Both the position numbers and the translations under genes were made by a program. The notes under the pieces were generated by a model. That model ran no database searches. It was given only the letters and a program-made list of their open reading frames with translations, and had not been told where the DNA came from. From contig NC_011761.1 in NCBI RefSeq assembly GCF_000021485.1, positions 2,200,001 through 2,264,000 on the forward strand: a stretch of 64,000 nucleotides of DNA, read 5' to 3'. This DNA is from Acidithiobacillus ferrooxidans ATCC 23270. Its GTDB lineage: Bacteria > Pseudomonadota > Gammaproteobacteria > Acidithiobacillales > Acidithiobacillaceae. Shown in pieces: positions 27,309 to 35,195 of the stretch; the stretch's first letter is position 1, and each line of letters opens with the position of its first letter.

Positions 27309-28342
27309 ATGCGCATTACTTCGTGACGCGGCCGGGGCTGACCAGGATCGCGTACTGCCTGCTTTCTGGGTCCTCTGGCGTTATCAGGCAGTTGCGCGAA
27401 AGTCTCAGCGAACAAGTCTGGCATCCGTTCTCCCTTGCTCACAAAACCTTGGCGGGTAATACCGGATTCCTGGAGATACTTAGACACGTCGGCCAAGTCG
27501 GTTCGCATCAGCTTCCACAGCGCGCCCAGCAACAGGTGACGTTCCGCTGTACCGAGCAGTTCCACCCCCGTGCCGGGATTCAGCGGTAGCTCAGGGACTG
27601 CAACCCCCATCCGCTCCAGAAATACGTGCAACGCCTCCGCATCGCTACGATTAGCTCTTCGCAATAATGCGGACAAAAAAGACGCACCGGCAAACCATGC
27701 ATCGGTCTCCGTCGGGTGCGCCATAAACTGACCACTGCCATGACGAATCGCCTCGTCGCCTGCATCCTGGAACGCCATAGCATCGTCCGAACATGGCGTA
27801 ATAGCGCCCACATCCCGCAAATCGCCTCTGCAGGTCGCGCAGACCGCCATATGACCATCCTCCGCATGCAGACGGTGCGGCTCCAAGGGCGCCCTACAAT
27901 GTGGGCAGCGGTCTAGCAGCGAACAATGATGATGCTCGCAACCCACATGCCACGCGAGACGCCATTGCAGGCGATAATAAGGAATACGGTCATCGCGCAA
28001 ACAATCAGGACAATACTGCAGACCGCTTCGCCGCTTGGTATTCCGCGCTCCCAGCGCCAATATCCATGGCCACACGGCCCTGTCGGGCAGAGGTCCTTTA
28101 CTGACACGCTCAGCGACACTTTTGAGCGTCGCGGCACGAAAGGAAGACAGCGGAATCCCCGCCGGGGCGGTCAGCTTATTCAACGGTGCGTCATCCAGAA
28201 AACGGTCTGCGTCTCTCGTCCATATGCGCCACTTAGGCCACACTTCGCCGGTAAGCACCATGGGATCGCAGCCTTGGGCAAGCGCCGCCCGCACTAGCCA
28301 CGACGAGATAATCTCATCGGGCAGCAAAGGTACAGAACGCAC
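27266..28342 (-). CDS. tniQ: TniQ/TnsD-family target-site protein
   Basis: This 358-residue protein has the TniQ start RSVPLLPDEIISSWLVRAAL, then zinc motifs YCPDCLRDDRIPYYRLQWRL, HVGCEHHHCSLLDRCPHC and CATC. TniQ/TnsD proteins recognise the attachment site and recruit the TnsC regulator. Here the presumed target is comM, interrupted at 31918. It lies 14 nt after tnsC and overlaps the Zn-finger gene by 43 nt. Without DNA-binding data the target link is by context. Confidence 0.88.
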   Translation of the reverse strand: MRSVPLLPDEIISSWLVRAALAQGCDPMVLTGEVWPKWRIWTRDADRFLDDAPLNKLTAPAGIPLSSFRAATLKSVAERVSKGPLPDRAVWPWILALGARNTKRRSGLQYCPDCLRDDRIPYYRLQWRLAWHVGCEHHHCSLLDRCPHCRAPLEPHRLHAEDGHMAVCATCRGDLRDVGAITPCSDDAMAFQDAGDEAIRHGSGQFMAHPTETDAWFAGASFLSALLRRANRSDAEALHVFLERMGVAVPELPLNPGTGVELLGTAERHLLLGALWKLMRTDLADVSKYLQESGITRQGFVSKGERMPDLFAETFAQLPDNARGPRKQAVRDPGQPRPRHEVMRMWRRLQRKLEMSQR

Positions 28343-28356
28343 CTAACGCGGGCGCT

Positions 28357-29244
28357 CTACACCAGTTCCCGAATGCCATGCGTAGGCCGCAGCCATTGCT
28401 TCCCCTCTATGATCGATTTGTCGATTTTCTCCGTACCCGTTTTAATGGCTTCCACCGCACACTCCACCAAAAGCCGATGGAGATTCCCAAGATTTCCTTC
28501 GGAAATGGCGAAAAGCAGACTTACCGTCTCGCTTTGATGTAACAAAGAGGGCTTTTTGAGTGGTAATACTCGTTCAAAACTCGCTACCAGTTGCTGAAAC
28601 TCTGGATTCAATTCCCAAGGCGGCAACGTGACCACATCAAAGCGGCTGGCGTGCTGTGGGTCCGTGTGCAAAACCCGGACGGCCTCTCTGATGCCCACGC
28701 CAACGATGGGGATCGCCAATTCGTTGCATAGCAGCTTGATGGCGTTCATGACCTCGCGTTGTTTAGTCACCGTCCCCGTCAGGAGAGAGTGAAATTCGTC
28801 GATAACCAGGATACGCACATGGCAGTCTCGCATCAGATGAACCACCTGGTAGCGCAGCTTAGAAGCAGAATCCGTCGCTCGGTACGGTGTCCAGAAACGC
28901 TCCAGGATCGCTATATACAACCCCTTTTCGTCCGCGCTGGGCGGCGCTTCGCTTACAATAACCGGTTTGACGGGTTCCGCATCCTCATTAACGTAGCCCT
29001 CTCCATGCAACTTCTGAAAACGCCGAATAACCGTTGTCTTGCCATTGTTGGAATCACCAACGATCAACAGATTAGGCATACGTGGGCGCACGGGCTTTTC
29101 CATTAAACTGCGCAAGTTATCCAAAAGGCGATTAGCCTGGGCGTAACCTATCCAGCGCGGCTCGTCGAGAAATGCCATGCGGTCCTTATCCGACATGCCC
29201 AAAATATGGCGGAATTCCGGATGAATATGAGTAAGGTCCATCAT
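28357..29244 (-). CDS. tnsC: Transposition ATPase TnsC/TniB
   Basis: This 295-residue AAA+ ATPase has Walker A GDSNNGKTT (about residues 63-71), Walker B RILVIDEFHSLL and sensor region PIVGVGIREAVRVLH. The length fits TniB/TnsC. It communicates between target-bound TniQ and the transposase. ATG 29244 overlaps the tnsB stop (ATGA). Confidence 0.9.
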   Translation of the reverse strand: MMDLTHIHPEFRHILGMSDKDRMAFLDEPRWIGYAQANRLLDNLRSLMEKPVRPRMPNLLIVGDSNNGKTTVIRRFQKLHGEGYVNEDAEPVKPVIVSEAPPSADEKGLYIAILERFWTPYRATDSASKLRYQVVHLMRDCHVRILVIDEFHSLLTGTVTKQREVMNAIKLLCNELAIPIVGVGIREAVRVLHTDPQHASRFDVVTLPPWELNPEFQQLVASFERVLPLKKPSLLHQSETVSLLFAISEGNLGNLHRLLVECAVEAIKTGTEKIDKSIIEGKQWLRPTHGIRELV

Positions 29245-31121
29245 GCAATATCATCCAATGGCTTAACAACGCCTTTCAGCAACATCGAGGCAGGGGCCGC
29301 TTTCTCCAATACGCTTCTATTTGAAGTCAGCGGCTGTGATGGAGATACCTTTTTCGCGTGTTCCTTGCGCTTTTGCTGTTGGCGACGCGCCTTTTTCGTC
29401 CTTTCCGACGAGCCATCGACCTGTTGCCGCAGATCATTCAAGGCTTGGAGCACCATGGCCTCATCCACAGATTTCATACCCTGCTGACGAGCGCGGCTTA
29501 CCGCCTGCTGGTACTCCCAGATACTCATGCTCGGTATCGTCTGATCCGCGTATGGGATGCGAAAATACATTTTTAACTCAGGATCATGGAACCAGATCAC
29601 GCTGATATCACGGGGATCACGGCGGAAAATGAATTGCCGCTTTTTACCGGGGGTGTCCGGGTCATCCGCATTGATCCACTGCCGGATAACGTCCGCATAA
29701 TAGGTCAGTCCATCTACGGAAACACCATCCGCCTGAATAGTCCGCTTGAACATTGGCAAAAAGTCCAATAACAATACCTCACGATTCGCAGGTAACGCGG
29801 GCATTCCACGGCCCGGGGTGTTTTTATCCCCGAAGATACCCAGTTCCCATTTTTTCTCGGGCGTCATACCGATGGAAGAATGAAGTCGCTTGTGGTACAC
29901 CTTGCAAATAAGGGTAACCAGCCATGTTTCAAATTCCGACTTGGTCATCGTAGCGTGCTTCTCGGAGTCGTATTCGTCCCGTTCCTTTATCGACGAGAAC
30001 GTAGTTCCGGGTAGATCATGGATCTCTTTCAGCATGGTGCCCAATAAACGTTCGATGTGACCGCCATAGCGGGGCTGCTTTACCGGTCGGTATTCCAGAC
30101 GAATATTGTACATCATGCAGGAATTGCGGAAGCTTTCCGAGCGGAAATCCGATCCATTATCCACATGAATGGTCGTCATTAGACCAGACACTGGCCATTT
30201 TGCATCGACCTTATGCAAGACCAACCAATCATCTTTGGGAAGAATAGCTTGCGCCACGCACATCCCCACAGAGGTTACCGAAGGTGCGTCAAAGGACAGA
30301 TAGTAGCCAACGACCATGCGACTAAACACATCTATTGCCATAGTAATATAGGGGCGGCCAATGGGTTTGCGATAAATATCGTCAACCAAAATAATATCTG
30401 CGGGTGTGTGGTCTATCTGCACAACAGCCAGTGGATAATCCGCGTTGGGGAACTGACCGGGGACAGGAATGAACTTGTTCTTGGCCTTCTCACGATATCC
30501 CCGCTTGCGTAGCGTCTCACGTTCACTAATCTCCGCGACCCTGGCACGTACCGTGTTCGGGTGCGGTACCTCAGTGAGTTGCGCTTCAATACACCGTCGG
30601 CGCGCCTCCAAAACTACCTTCTGAACGGAGGGCCGCTGCACAGTCAGATACAGCACACTGATAACGTCCTGAATGATCTGTTCCGCATGGACCGATATTT
30701 TCTTGGCACCCCTCCTGACACCTCTTTTCTCCGGCATGAGCCCGTCAAGAGTTCCCGCATCCCGATATAGCTTCAGCCAACGGTAAAGCGTGGTGAAATT
30801 GATTCCCACTTCTTGAGCTCGAGCCTCTACCTCACGCCGCCCCACGTCAAATCGGTCCAGAAGCGGTTGTATCGCTGCATATCGGGATTGCGCCGTCTTC
30901 CAATCTTCGTCGGCAATGGTATCCAGATCACGAACCATTACGGTGCCATCCGCCGCAGGTGCCAAGTCAGCGATACGCAGGGTGCAACTCCGGGCAGACT
31001 CCACATCCAACCCAATGACGGTTTCCAAATCCAGCACTTCAGTGATGCGATAAATCTTTCCGGAGGTCATCACCATCTTTCCTGGCGCTGGCAGAAACGT
31101 TTGTCGGGCTGGCTTAGCCAT
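29241..31121 (-). CDS. tnsB: DDE transposase TnsB/TniA
   Basis: This 626-residue protein has N-terminal HTH-type DNA-binding domains (VGINFTTLYRWLKLYRDAGT). The RNase-H-like catalytic domain has VVQIDHTPADIILVDD (Asp), IHVDNGSDFRSESF (Asp) and YGGHIERLLGTML (Glu), and is followed by a Mu-type C-terminal beta barrel. The C-terminus ends in a basic linker rich in Lys/Arg (ERTKKARRQQQKRK) that may contact TnsC. It joins the 3' ends to target DNA. The start overlaps tnsA by 8 nt. Confidence 0.93.
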   Translation of the reverse strand: MAKPARQTFLPAPGKMVMTSGKIYRITEVLDLETVIGLDVESARSCTLRIADLAPAADGTVMVRDLDTIADEDWKTAQSRYAAIQPLLDRFDVGRREVEARAQEVGINFTTLYRWLKLYRDAGTLDGLMPEKRGVRRGAKKISVHAEQIIQDVISVLYLTVQRPSVQKVVLEARRRCIEAQLTEVPHPNTVRARVAEISERETLRKRGYREKAKNKFIPVPGQFPNADYPLAVVQIDHTPADIILVDDIYRKPIGRPYITMAIDVFSRMVVGYYLSFDAPSVTSVGMCVAQAILPKDDWLVLHKVDAKWPVSGLMTTIHVDNGSDFRSESFRNSCMMYNIRLEYRPVKQPRYGGHIERLLGTMLKEIHDLPGTTFSSIKERDEYDSEKHATMTKSEFETWLVTLICKVYHKRLHSSIGMTPEKKWELGIFGDKNTPGRGMPALPANREVLLLDFLPMFKRTIQADGVSVDGLTYYADVIRQWINADDPDTPGKKRQFIFRRDPRDISVIWFHDPELKMYFRIPYADQTIPSMSIWEYQQAVSRARQQGMKSVDEAMVLQALNDLRQQVDGSSERTKKARRQQQKRKEHAKKVSPSQPLTSNRSVLEKAAPASMLLKGVVKPLDDIA

Positions 31122-31803
31122 GATCCGGCACCCAAAGTTCGCTGGTCTGGGACAATGGCTGTGACCAGTCGCACTCCATCCGTGCAGTCGCCAGCAGGTG
31201 CCACAGGTGGCTAATGCCTATGGCGCGGTCCACTTCTCCAAAAAAGTGGCGGGCCAACAGGTGGTCAAACGTCGCTGTCCCCATTTGACGCAGATTCCCG
31301 ATAATCCATTCAGACTCTTCCGGCACGAACTGCATTTGCCGATATCTCTGCAGAAACATGGCATTCTTCCAGCGTTGGTCGCGGATACGCGGTTCATGCC
31401 TCAAATGAAATATGTAGCCCCGCTCCTTGCAATGAGTCATGGCCGCACGGAATTTTGCTTTCCATTCGGGCAAATGCTTATCCAGTTCGCTGGCGGGCTT
31501 CACCTCAACAAGAATAGGGGCATGGTAAGGCCCAGGATATGCCCGGTAGGTCACCAGATAGTCCGGTGTATAGGGATAGACTTGCCCGCGAAGGCCAACA
31601 AATTCAATAGTCGTGGGTTGCGAAACGACATCTAGTACCCGCCTATCCGTTTCCAGGCGGATCAGAAAGTCGCGTTCCAACGTAGACTCGAAGTCTACTG
31701 GACCCACGCCGCGAAACGGATAAAGCCCGGAAACACTACGCCGAGTCGTACCGATCTTGCGCCTGGAGGGGTTATCAACTTTGTTGCAGCTATTGATATT
31801 CAT
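31114..31803 (-). CDS. tnsA: TnsA-type endonuclease (TniC)
   Basis: From ATG 31803 the protein has 229 residues. Catalytic residues of the TnsA fold are visible: FESTLERDFL (Glu), YTPDYLV (Asp) and ILVEVKPASEL (E-x-K). TnsA nicks the 5' ends so that the element moves by cut-and-paste. A frame start at 31860 would read through two TnsB-site repeats and is unlikely. Presence of TnsA implies excision rather than cointegrate formation. Confidence 0.88.
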   Translation of the reverse strand: MNINSCNKVDNPSRRKIGTTRRSVSGLYPFRGVGPVDFESTLERDFLIRLETDRRVLDVVSQPTTIEFVGLRGQVYPYTPDYLVTYRAYPGPYHAPILVEVKPASELDKHLPEWKAKFRAAMTHCKERGYIFHLRHEPRIRDQRWKNAMFLQRYRQMQFVPEESEWIIGNLRQMGTATFDHLLARHFFGEVDRAIGISHLWHLLATARMECDWSQPLSQTSELWVPDHG

Positions 31804-31908
31804 ATTGAACCTTGTAGCGGCTATTGGTGGTATTGTGTAGCAGCAATTGGTGTAAATCAAGCGGCGTAAGCAGTTGTTTCATGGTTCATAGTGTAGCATT
31901 AATTGGTA
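31782..31908. repeat. TnsB-binding-like repeats at the right end
   Basis: Four 17-bp units fit the pattern TGTAGCnGCnATTGGTG: 31782-31798 (TGTTGCAGCTATTGATA), 31813-31829 (TGTAGCGGCTATTGGTG), 31836-31852 (TGTAGCAGCAATTGGTG) and 31892-31908 (TGTAGCATTAATTGGTA). Spacing is irregular, as in Tn7 ends. The outermost lies 9 nt inside the element end. Confidence 0.75.
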
Positions 31909-31917
31909 GAAGTCACA

Positions 31918-32582
31918 GTGGTTCGCACCCTCGCCCCGGTGAAATCAGTCTGGCACATCATGGCGTTCTTTTCCTGGACGAAATGCCCGAGTTCCCTCGC
32001 GCGGTGCTGGAAGTCCTGCGGGAGCCGTTGGAATCGGGAGAAATCCATATCGCCAGGGCGGCGCGGCGGGCCACTTTTCCAGCCCGGTTTCAGTTGGTCG
32101 CCGCGATGAATCCCTGTCCCTGCGGCCATCTCGGTGATCCGCAGCAGATATGCCGCTGTACCCCGGCACAGGTCAGCCAATACCGCAGTCGGCTCTCCGG
32201 CCCGCTGCTGGACCGCATCGACATCCAGATGGAAGTGCCCGCCCTGCCGGTAAGCGCCTTACAAGAGGCGGGACCAGGCGAAAGTTCTGCCTACTGGCGC
32301 GAACGCATAGCTCAGGCCGTTGATCGCCAGTGGCAGCGGCAGCAGGTGCGCAATGCACAACTTCAGGGCGAACTGCTGGATCAGTTTTGCGCTCTGGATA
32401 CGGTGGGCACCCGCCTGCTCAGCCGCGCCACCGAGACCCTGCACCTCTCCGCGCGGGGCTACCATCGGGTGCTGCGCGTCGCCCGCAGTATCGCGGATCT
32501 GGAAGGGAGTGATCCGATCGGTACCCAGCATCTGGCAGAAGCCATCCAGTATCGCCGCCTGGCGCAGACGCTGGCCCAATGA
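31918..32582 (+). pseudogene. comM: comM (yifB) 3' part, interrupted by the Tn7-like element
   Basis: The frame reads SHPRPGEISLAHHGVLFLDE then MPEFPRAVLEVLREPLESGE and AMNPCPCGHLGDPQQICRC, the Walker B to C-terminal part of the AAA+ Mg-chelatase-like ComM helicase, ending IQYRRLAQTLAQ. ComM promotes branch migration during natural transformation. The N-terminal about 280 residues with Walker A are missing. An ATG inside the element end (31824) could give a chimera, but without Walker A it would be inactive. Confidence 0.9.
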
Positions 32583-32728
32583 TCCTAGAAAAAGCAGTTA
32601 AGGGCCGGACAGGGCGGATCACCTGGAAATGACTACGCACTTAGTCCACAGTTAAGCCGTCCGGTGGAAAACTCGTGCTGCTGGATGACCAAACTGCGGC
32701 CACGCGGTCGCGCTAACAGGGATAGGAT

Positions 32729-33106
32729 TTACCACGTCAGGATGCGCTTGGCCGTGGCCAGCGCCGGTAATGCTTGCCCCGGCGTCAACATCGGCAACTG
32801 CTGGGCAAGGTCTTCTACGGTCATGCCGACGAGGTCCAGGGATTGGGCGCAGCCGATGATCCGGACACCATTGTCTTCCGCCAGCTTGATGAAATCCGCT
32901 ACACTCTTGCCGCCGGTGAGTGGATAAATCGTTTCGGATACTCCCTTTTTTAGCAATTCCGTCGCTGGGCCGGTGAAGTACATGACAACGTTTTGCTCTG
33001 CCGCTGCCGCAGTAGCCGCGAGGAAAAAGGCAGAAGGCAGGCGCTTGGGATTTTCGGGACCAGTAATCAGGATGATGACGAGGTCAGCAGCGTTTTGTTC
33101 GGACAT
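32729..33106 (-). CDS. DsrE/DsrF-like protein
   Basis: This 125-residue cytoplasmic protein begins MSEQNAADLVIILITGPENP, then VVMYFTGPATELLKKGVSET and VRIIGCAQSLDLVGM, fitting the DsrE-like fold. The single Cys in IIGCAQS sits where the sulfur-carrying Cys of DsrE-type proteins lies. The ribosome site AAAGGAG is good. In sulfur oxidisers such proteins bind and pass sulfane sulfur. It lies in a small island with MerR and HMA-like genes between two comM 3' ends. Confidence 0.75.
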   Translation of the reverse strand: MSEQNAADLVIILITGPENPKRLPSAFFLAATAAAAEQNVVMYFTGPATELLKKGVSETIYPLTGGKSVADFIKLAEDNGVRIIGCAQSLDLVGMTVEDLAQQLPMLTPGQALPALATAKRILTW

Positions 33107-33347
33107 GGAAGTTCTCCTTTCGTTTCGCAGTGAACGGGCGGCTGCGGGGCTCCAAGCCCCCCCTGCCGGTATGGCAATGAACCTACGTGTTCAGTAGATA
33201 TAGTATGGTGGCTCCCTTCACACTGGTTTGTTGAGCGCGGTGTGGAGAGGCCCTTCCAGGGTGATCGGGCAGGCCTGATTGCCGATCTGAAAGAATCCGT
33301 CCGGCCATTCATTCCGATATGTGTACTCTGTGGGATCTGGAAAAGCC

Positions 33348-33869
33348 TCATGACACCCTCCTGGGCGTGTCCTTGTCCCAAATCAGCTGTAGCAAGCGTG
33401 AGTCGCCGACGTTGCTGGCGACAGGGCACTGCTCGCACCCGAGATGTGTCGGCGGATTCTCGCAACCGAAACACCGTTTCACGAGTCGAGCAGTCGTAGC
33501 AATTTGTTCCAGCACGAGCTCACATTCCTTCTTCTTCCATTCCACCCTTCGGCGCAATTCTTCAAGCAAGGCGAATACCTTATGACTCGCCTGATGGCCG
33601 GTCTGGCTATGGGAACGGATGGTCGCAAGTTCGGCAATATCCCGCAACGCGACACCTAGGGTAGCCAGGTGCTGAACTACGCGGATGAGCTCGATGTCAT
33701 CGTCTGTGTACAGACGCACACCCTTTGCCGTCTTCACCGGTGCCAGGATTCCCTGCTCCTCATAGAAGCGAAGCGTGCGGGTTGAAGTATTGAGCAGGCT
33801 TGCCGCCTCACCAATCTTCAGAGGTTTCATCCTCTCGGTCCCAGTAGAGCCATGCTTGGCCCTGGGCAT
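33348..33869 (-). CDS. MerR-family transcriptional regulator
   Basis: The N-terminal HTH reads KIGEAASLLNTSTRTLRFYE then EQGILAPVKTAKGVRLYTDD. A dimerisation helix follows, and the C-terminus is Cys-rich: CFGCENPP, HLGCEQCPVAS, suggesting metal or redox sensing. It does not have the MerR spacing of the Hg sensor. Starts at 33869 or ATG 33830 (family-like MKPLKIGEA) are possible. It is collinear with the HMA-like gene (6 nt) and may control the DsrE gene and the upstream GTTAAC-palindrome region. Confidence 0.8.
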   Translation of the reverse strand: MPRAKHGSTGTERMKPLKIGEAASLLNTSTRTLRFYEEQGILAPVKTAKGVRLYTDDDIELIRVVQHLATLGVALRDIAELATIRSHSQTGHQASHKVFALLEELRRRVEWKKKECELVLEQIATTARLVKRCFGCENPPTHLGCEQCPVASNVGDSRLLQLIWDKDTPRRVS

Positions 33870-33875
33870 CGTGGC

Positions 33876-34109
33876 CTACAACCCTATCAACTGAGCCTGA
33901 TGACCGTGCTTCAAAACACTTTCCAGCAACTCCTTTGACGATGTGGTGTTCGGTTGATACTGCACGACAATAAGATGCTCCTGTTTGGGATCGAAGCTCA
34001 CTTGGGTAACCCCTGGGACCTCACGCAGACAGGTTAGGAGGGGGCGCGAAGTGCCCTCATCCAATACGTCATTGACGTGAATCAGGACCTTAACGTGGGA
34101 CGTGGTCAT
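33876..34109 (-). CDS. HMA-like small protein without CxxC (77 aa)
   Basis: ATG 34109 follows AAGGAGATA. The pattern HVKVLIHVNDVLDEGTSRPL then LREVPGVTQVSFDPKQEHLI fits the beta-alpha-beta-beta-alpha-beta fold of heavy-metal-associated domains, but the metal-binding Cys pair is replaced (DEGTS). It probably no longer binds a soft metal. It precedes the MerR gene by 6 nt. Confidence 0.5.
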   Translation of the reverse strand: MTTSHVKVLIHVNDVLDEGTSRPLLTCLREVPGVTQVSFDPKQEHLIVVQYQPNTTSSKELLESVLKHGHQAQLIGL

Positions 34110-34233
34110 CGGTATATCTCCTTATTGTATCCTGTGAACAACATCATATCCGCCGCTCTGGCGTACTCGAAAAAGGTTGCCGCTCCGCCGCACTCGATAC
34201 TGGTCACTTCTGAGATTCAGCCGTTCATCTAAC

Positions 34234-34259
34234 ATTAACGTTAACGTTAACGTTAACAT
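34234..34259. repeat. Tandem GTTAAC palindrome
   Basis: TTAACGTTAACGTTAACGTTAA is a perfect 22-bp palindrome built of a 6-bp unit. It lies about 125 nt upstream of the HMA-like/MerR operon start and could be an operator. The remainder of 34110-34432 holds no recognised gene. Confidence 0.6.
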
Positions 34260-34432
34260 AGTGTCAGCAGGCGCCGTCTGTCAAGTACGTACATTGGCTA
34301 GGAAAATCCATCCATGTTTGCTCCTACTGCCCTTTACGTTCCTGCTGGAGCATAGCCAGGGCTTCCGAATTTTTTCAGGGAAAAGTAGGCTATTTGCGCT
34401 TCGAAATCCGTACGCTGATTTTGGACGCCATT

Positions 34433-34620
34433 TTCATAGCGGCGCCCACCAGTTCCCGGACGCATCCTCCCCCACTTCCCGGGCGATGTGGGGGGCGACA
34501 TCCAGATAACTGCGCACCAAGCCATCGCCCTTACCCAGAGATCGCAACCCCATGGCGCCGTCCAGGTACTGACCCAGGCCTGACGGTCTGAAGACCAGAG
34601 TGGCTTCTTCCTGCCGTCGT
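34433..34620 (-). pseudogene. CbbO/NorD-like fragment
   Basis: The open frame reads LGQYLDGAMGLRSLGKGDGL then VRSYLDVAPHIAREVGEDAS, like the helical repeats of CbbO/NorD-type von Willebrand proteins. It stops at 34433; the expected continuation (ELVGAAMKMAS) is in another frame. No start is visible. It abuts the comM 3' remnant. The family call is from pattern memory and is tentative. Confidence 0.4.
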
Positions 34621-34626
34621 CCCCCG

Positions 34627-34680
34627 CATCTGGCGGAAGCGGTTCAGTATCGGCGCATGGCGCAGTCGCGGGGCCAATGA
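34627..34680 (+). pseudogene. comM: Second comM 3'-end remnant
   Basis: HLAEAVQYRRMAQSRGQ and its stop match the last 17 residues of comM at 32582 (HLAEAIQYRRLAQTLAQ) at 13 positions. It overlaps the 3' end of the Sel1 gene on the other strand. The two copies are diverged, so this is not a recent duplication. Confidence 0.7.
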
Positions 34681-35168
34681 TCGGTCGGAGCAAAAGCTGC
34701 CGGCTTATACCGTTGGGGGCGGCCACTCTGGCCCGCATGGCTACCGGCCTGGTCCGCCGCCGCACCTGCCGGTGATGGCGTTGCCGTCTCAGTTCTCGCG
34801 ATGGCCGCCATTCGGGAAAAGTAGGTCGCCGCGCGTTGCGAATTTTCAGGAACACCCAGACCCTTCTCATATGCCAGCCCCATATCGAAGTCCGCCCGGG
34901 CGCTGCCGAGCCGGGCCGCCCGGCGATACCAGCGCAGGGCTTCGGGCCAGCCTTTGACGACGGTGCTTTCCTGGCGGGTAATCAGGGGAGAGTAGAGGGT
35001 GCCAAGATAAAAAGCCGCGTCGGCATTCTGCGATACCGCGGCCTGCCGCAAACGCGCCAGCGCGGCTGGGTTCTGTTCGGCCTGATTACGCAGGGATTCC
35101 AGGTCTTGCGCCTGGACGACAAGGGGCCACAGGCCCGCCGTCATCAGGACTATTGCGCGCAGAAACAT
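34644..35168 (-). CDS. Exported Sel1-repeat (TPR-like) protein
   Basis: A signal peptide MFLRAIVLMTAGLWPLVVQA is followed by Sel1-like helices: AAVSQNADAAFYLGTLYSPL, then WYRRAARLGSARADFDMGLA and GVPENSQRAATYFSRMAAIA. The C-terminal 45 residues are low-complexity and run antisense through the comM remnant, so the original end was probably altered. It is 27 nt after prfC. Sel1 proteins mediate protein contacts in the envelope. Confidence 0.75.
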   Translation of the reverse strand: MFLRAIVLMTAGLWPLVVQAQDLESLRNQAEQNPAALARLRQAAVSQNADAAFYLGTLYSPLITRQESTVVKGWPEALRWYRRAARLGSARADFDMGLAYEKGLGVPENSQRAATYFSRMAAIARTETATPSPAGAAADQAGSHAGQSGRPQRYKPAAFAPTDHWPRDCAMRRY

Positions 35169-35195
35169 CGGCTCTCCTCCGCCCCACCCAAGGCG

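Larger units (their letters stand above)
25821..31917. mobile_element. Tn7-like element inserted in comM: transposition genes and right end
   Basis: The block holds TnsA-TnsB-TnsC-TniQ-(Zn-finger protein), and the right end reads, outward to inward, TGTGACTTCTACCAATTAAT. The element stops at ACA 31917 and comM coding sequence resumes at 31918. The gene order and the comM target match AbaR/Tn6022-type elements (tniCABDE). The left end, the 5' part of comM and the matching 5-bp duplication (expected gtggt) were not found to the left, so the accessory region may be cargo extending past the window, or the left end is lost. Confidence 0.8.

Noticed and set aside
25821-31917. CRISPR-associated Tn7-like transposon (CAST)
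   Set aside because: No cas genes or repeat-spacer array were found; a single TniQ and a TnsA-type nuclease fit a protein-guided comM element.
33348-33869. Mercury sensor MerR for the mer promoter
   Set aside because: The C-terminal Cys arrangement and the genomic distance do not fit the Hg-specific MerR; it is better described as an undefined MerR-family regulator.
34234-34259. Possible CRISPR or iteron array from the GTTAAC repeats
   Set aside because: The units are 6 bp and contiguous, with no spacers and no cas or rep genes nearby.
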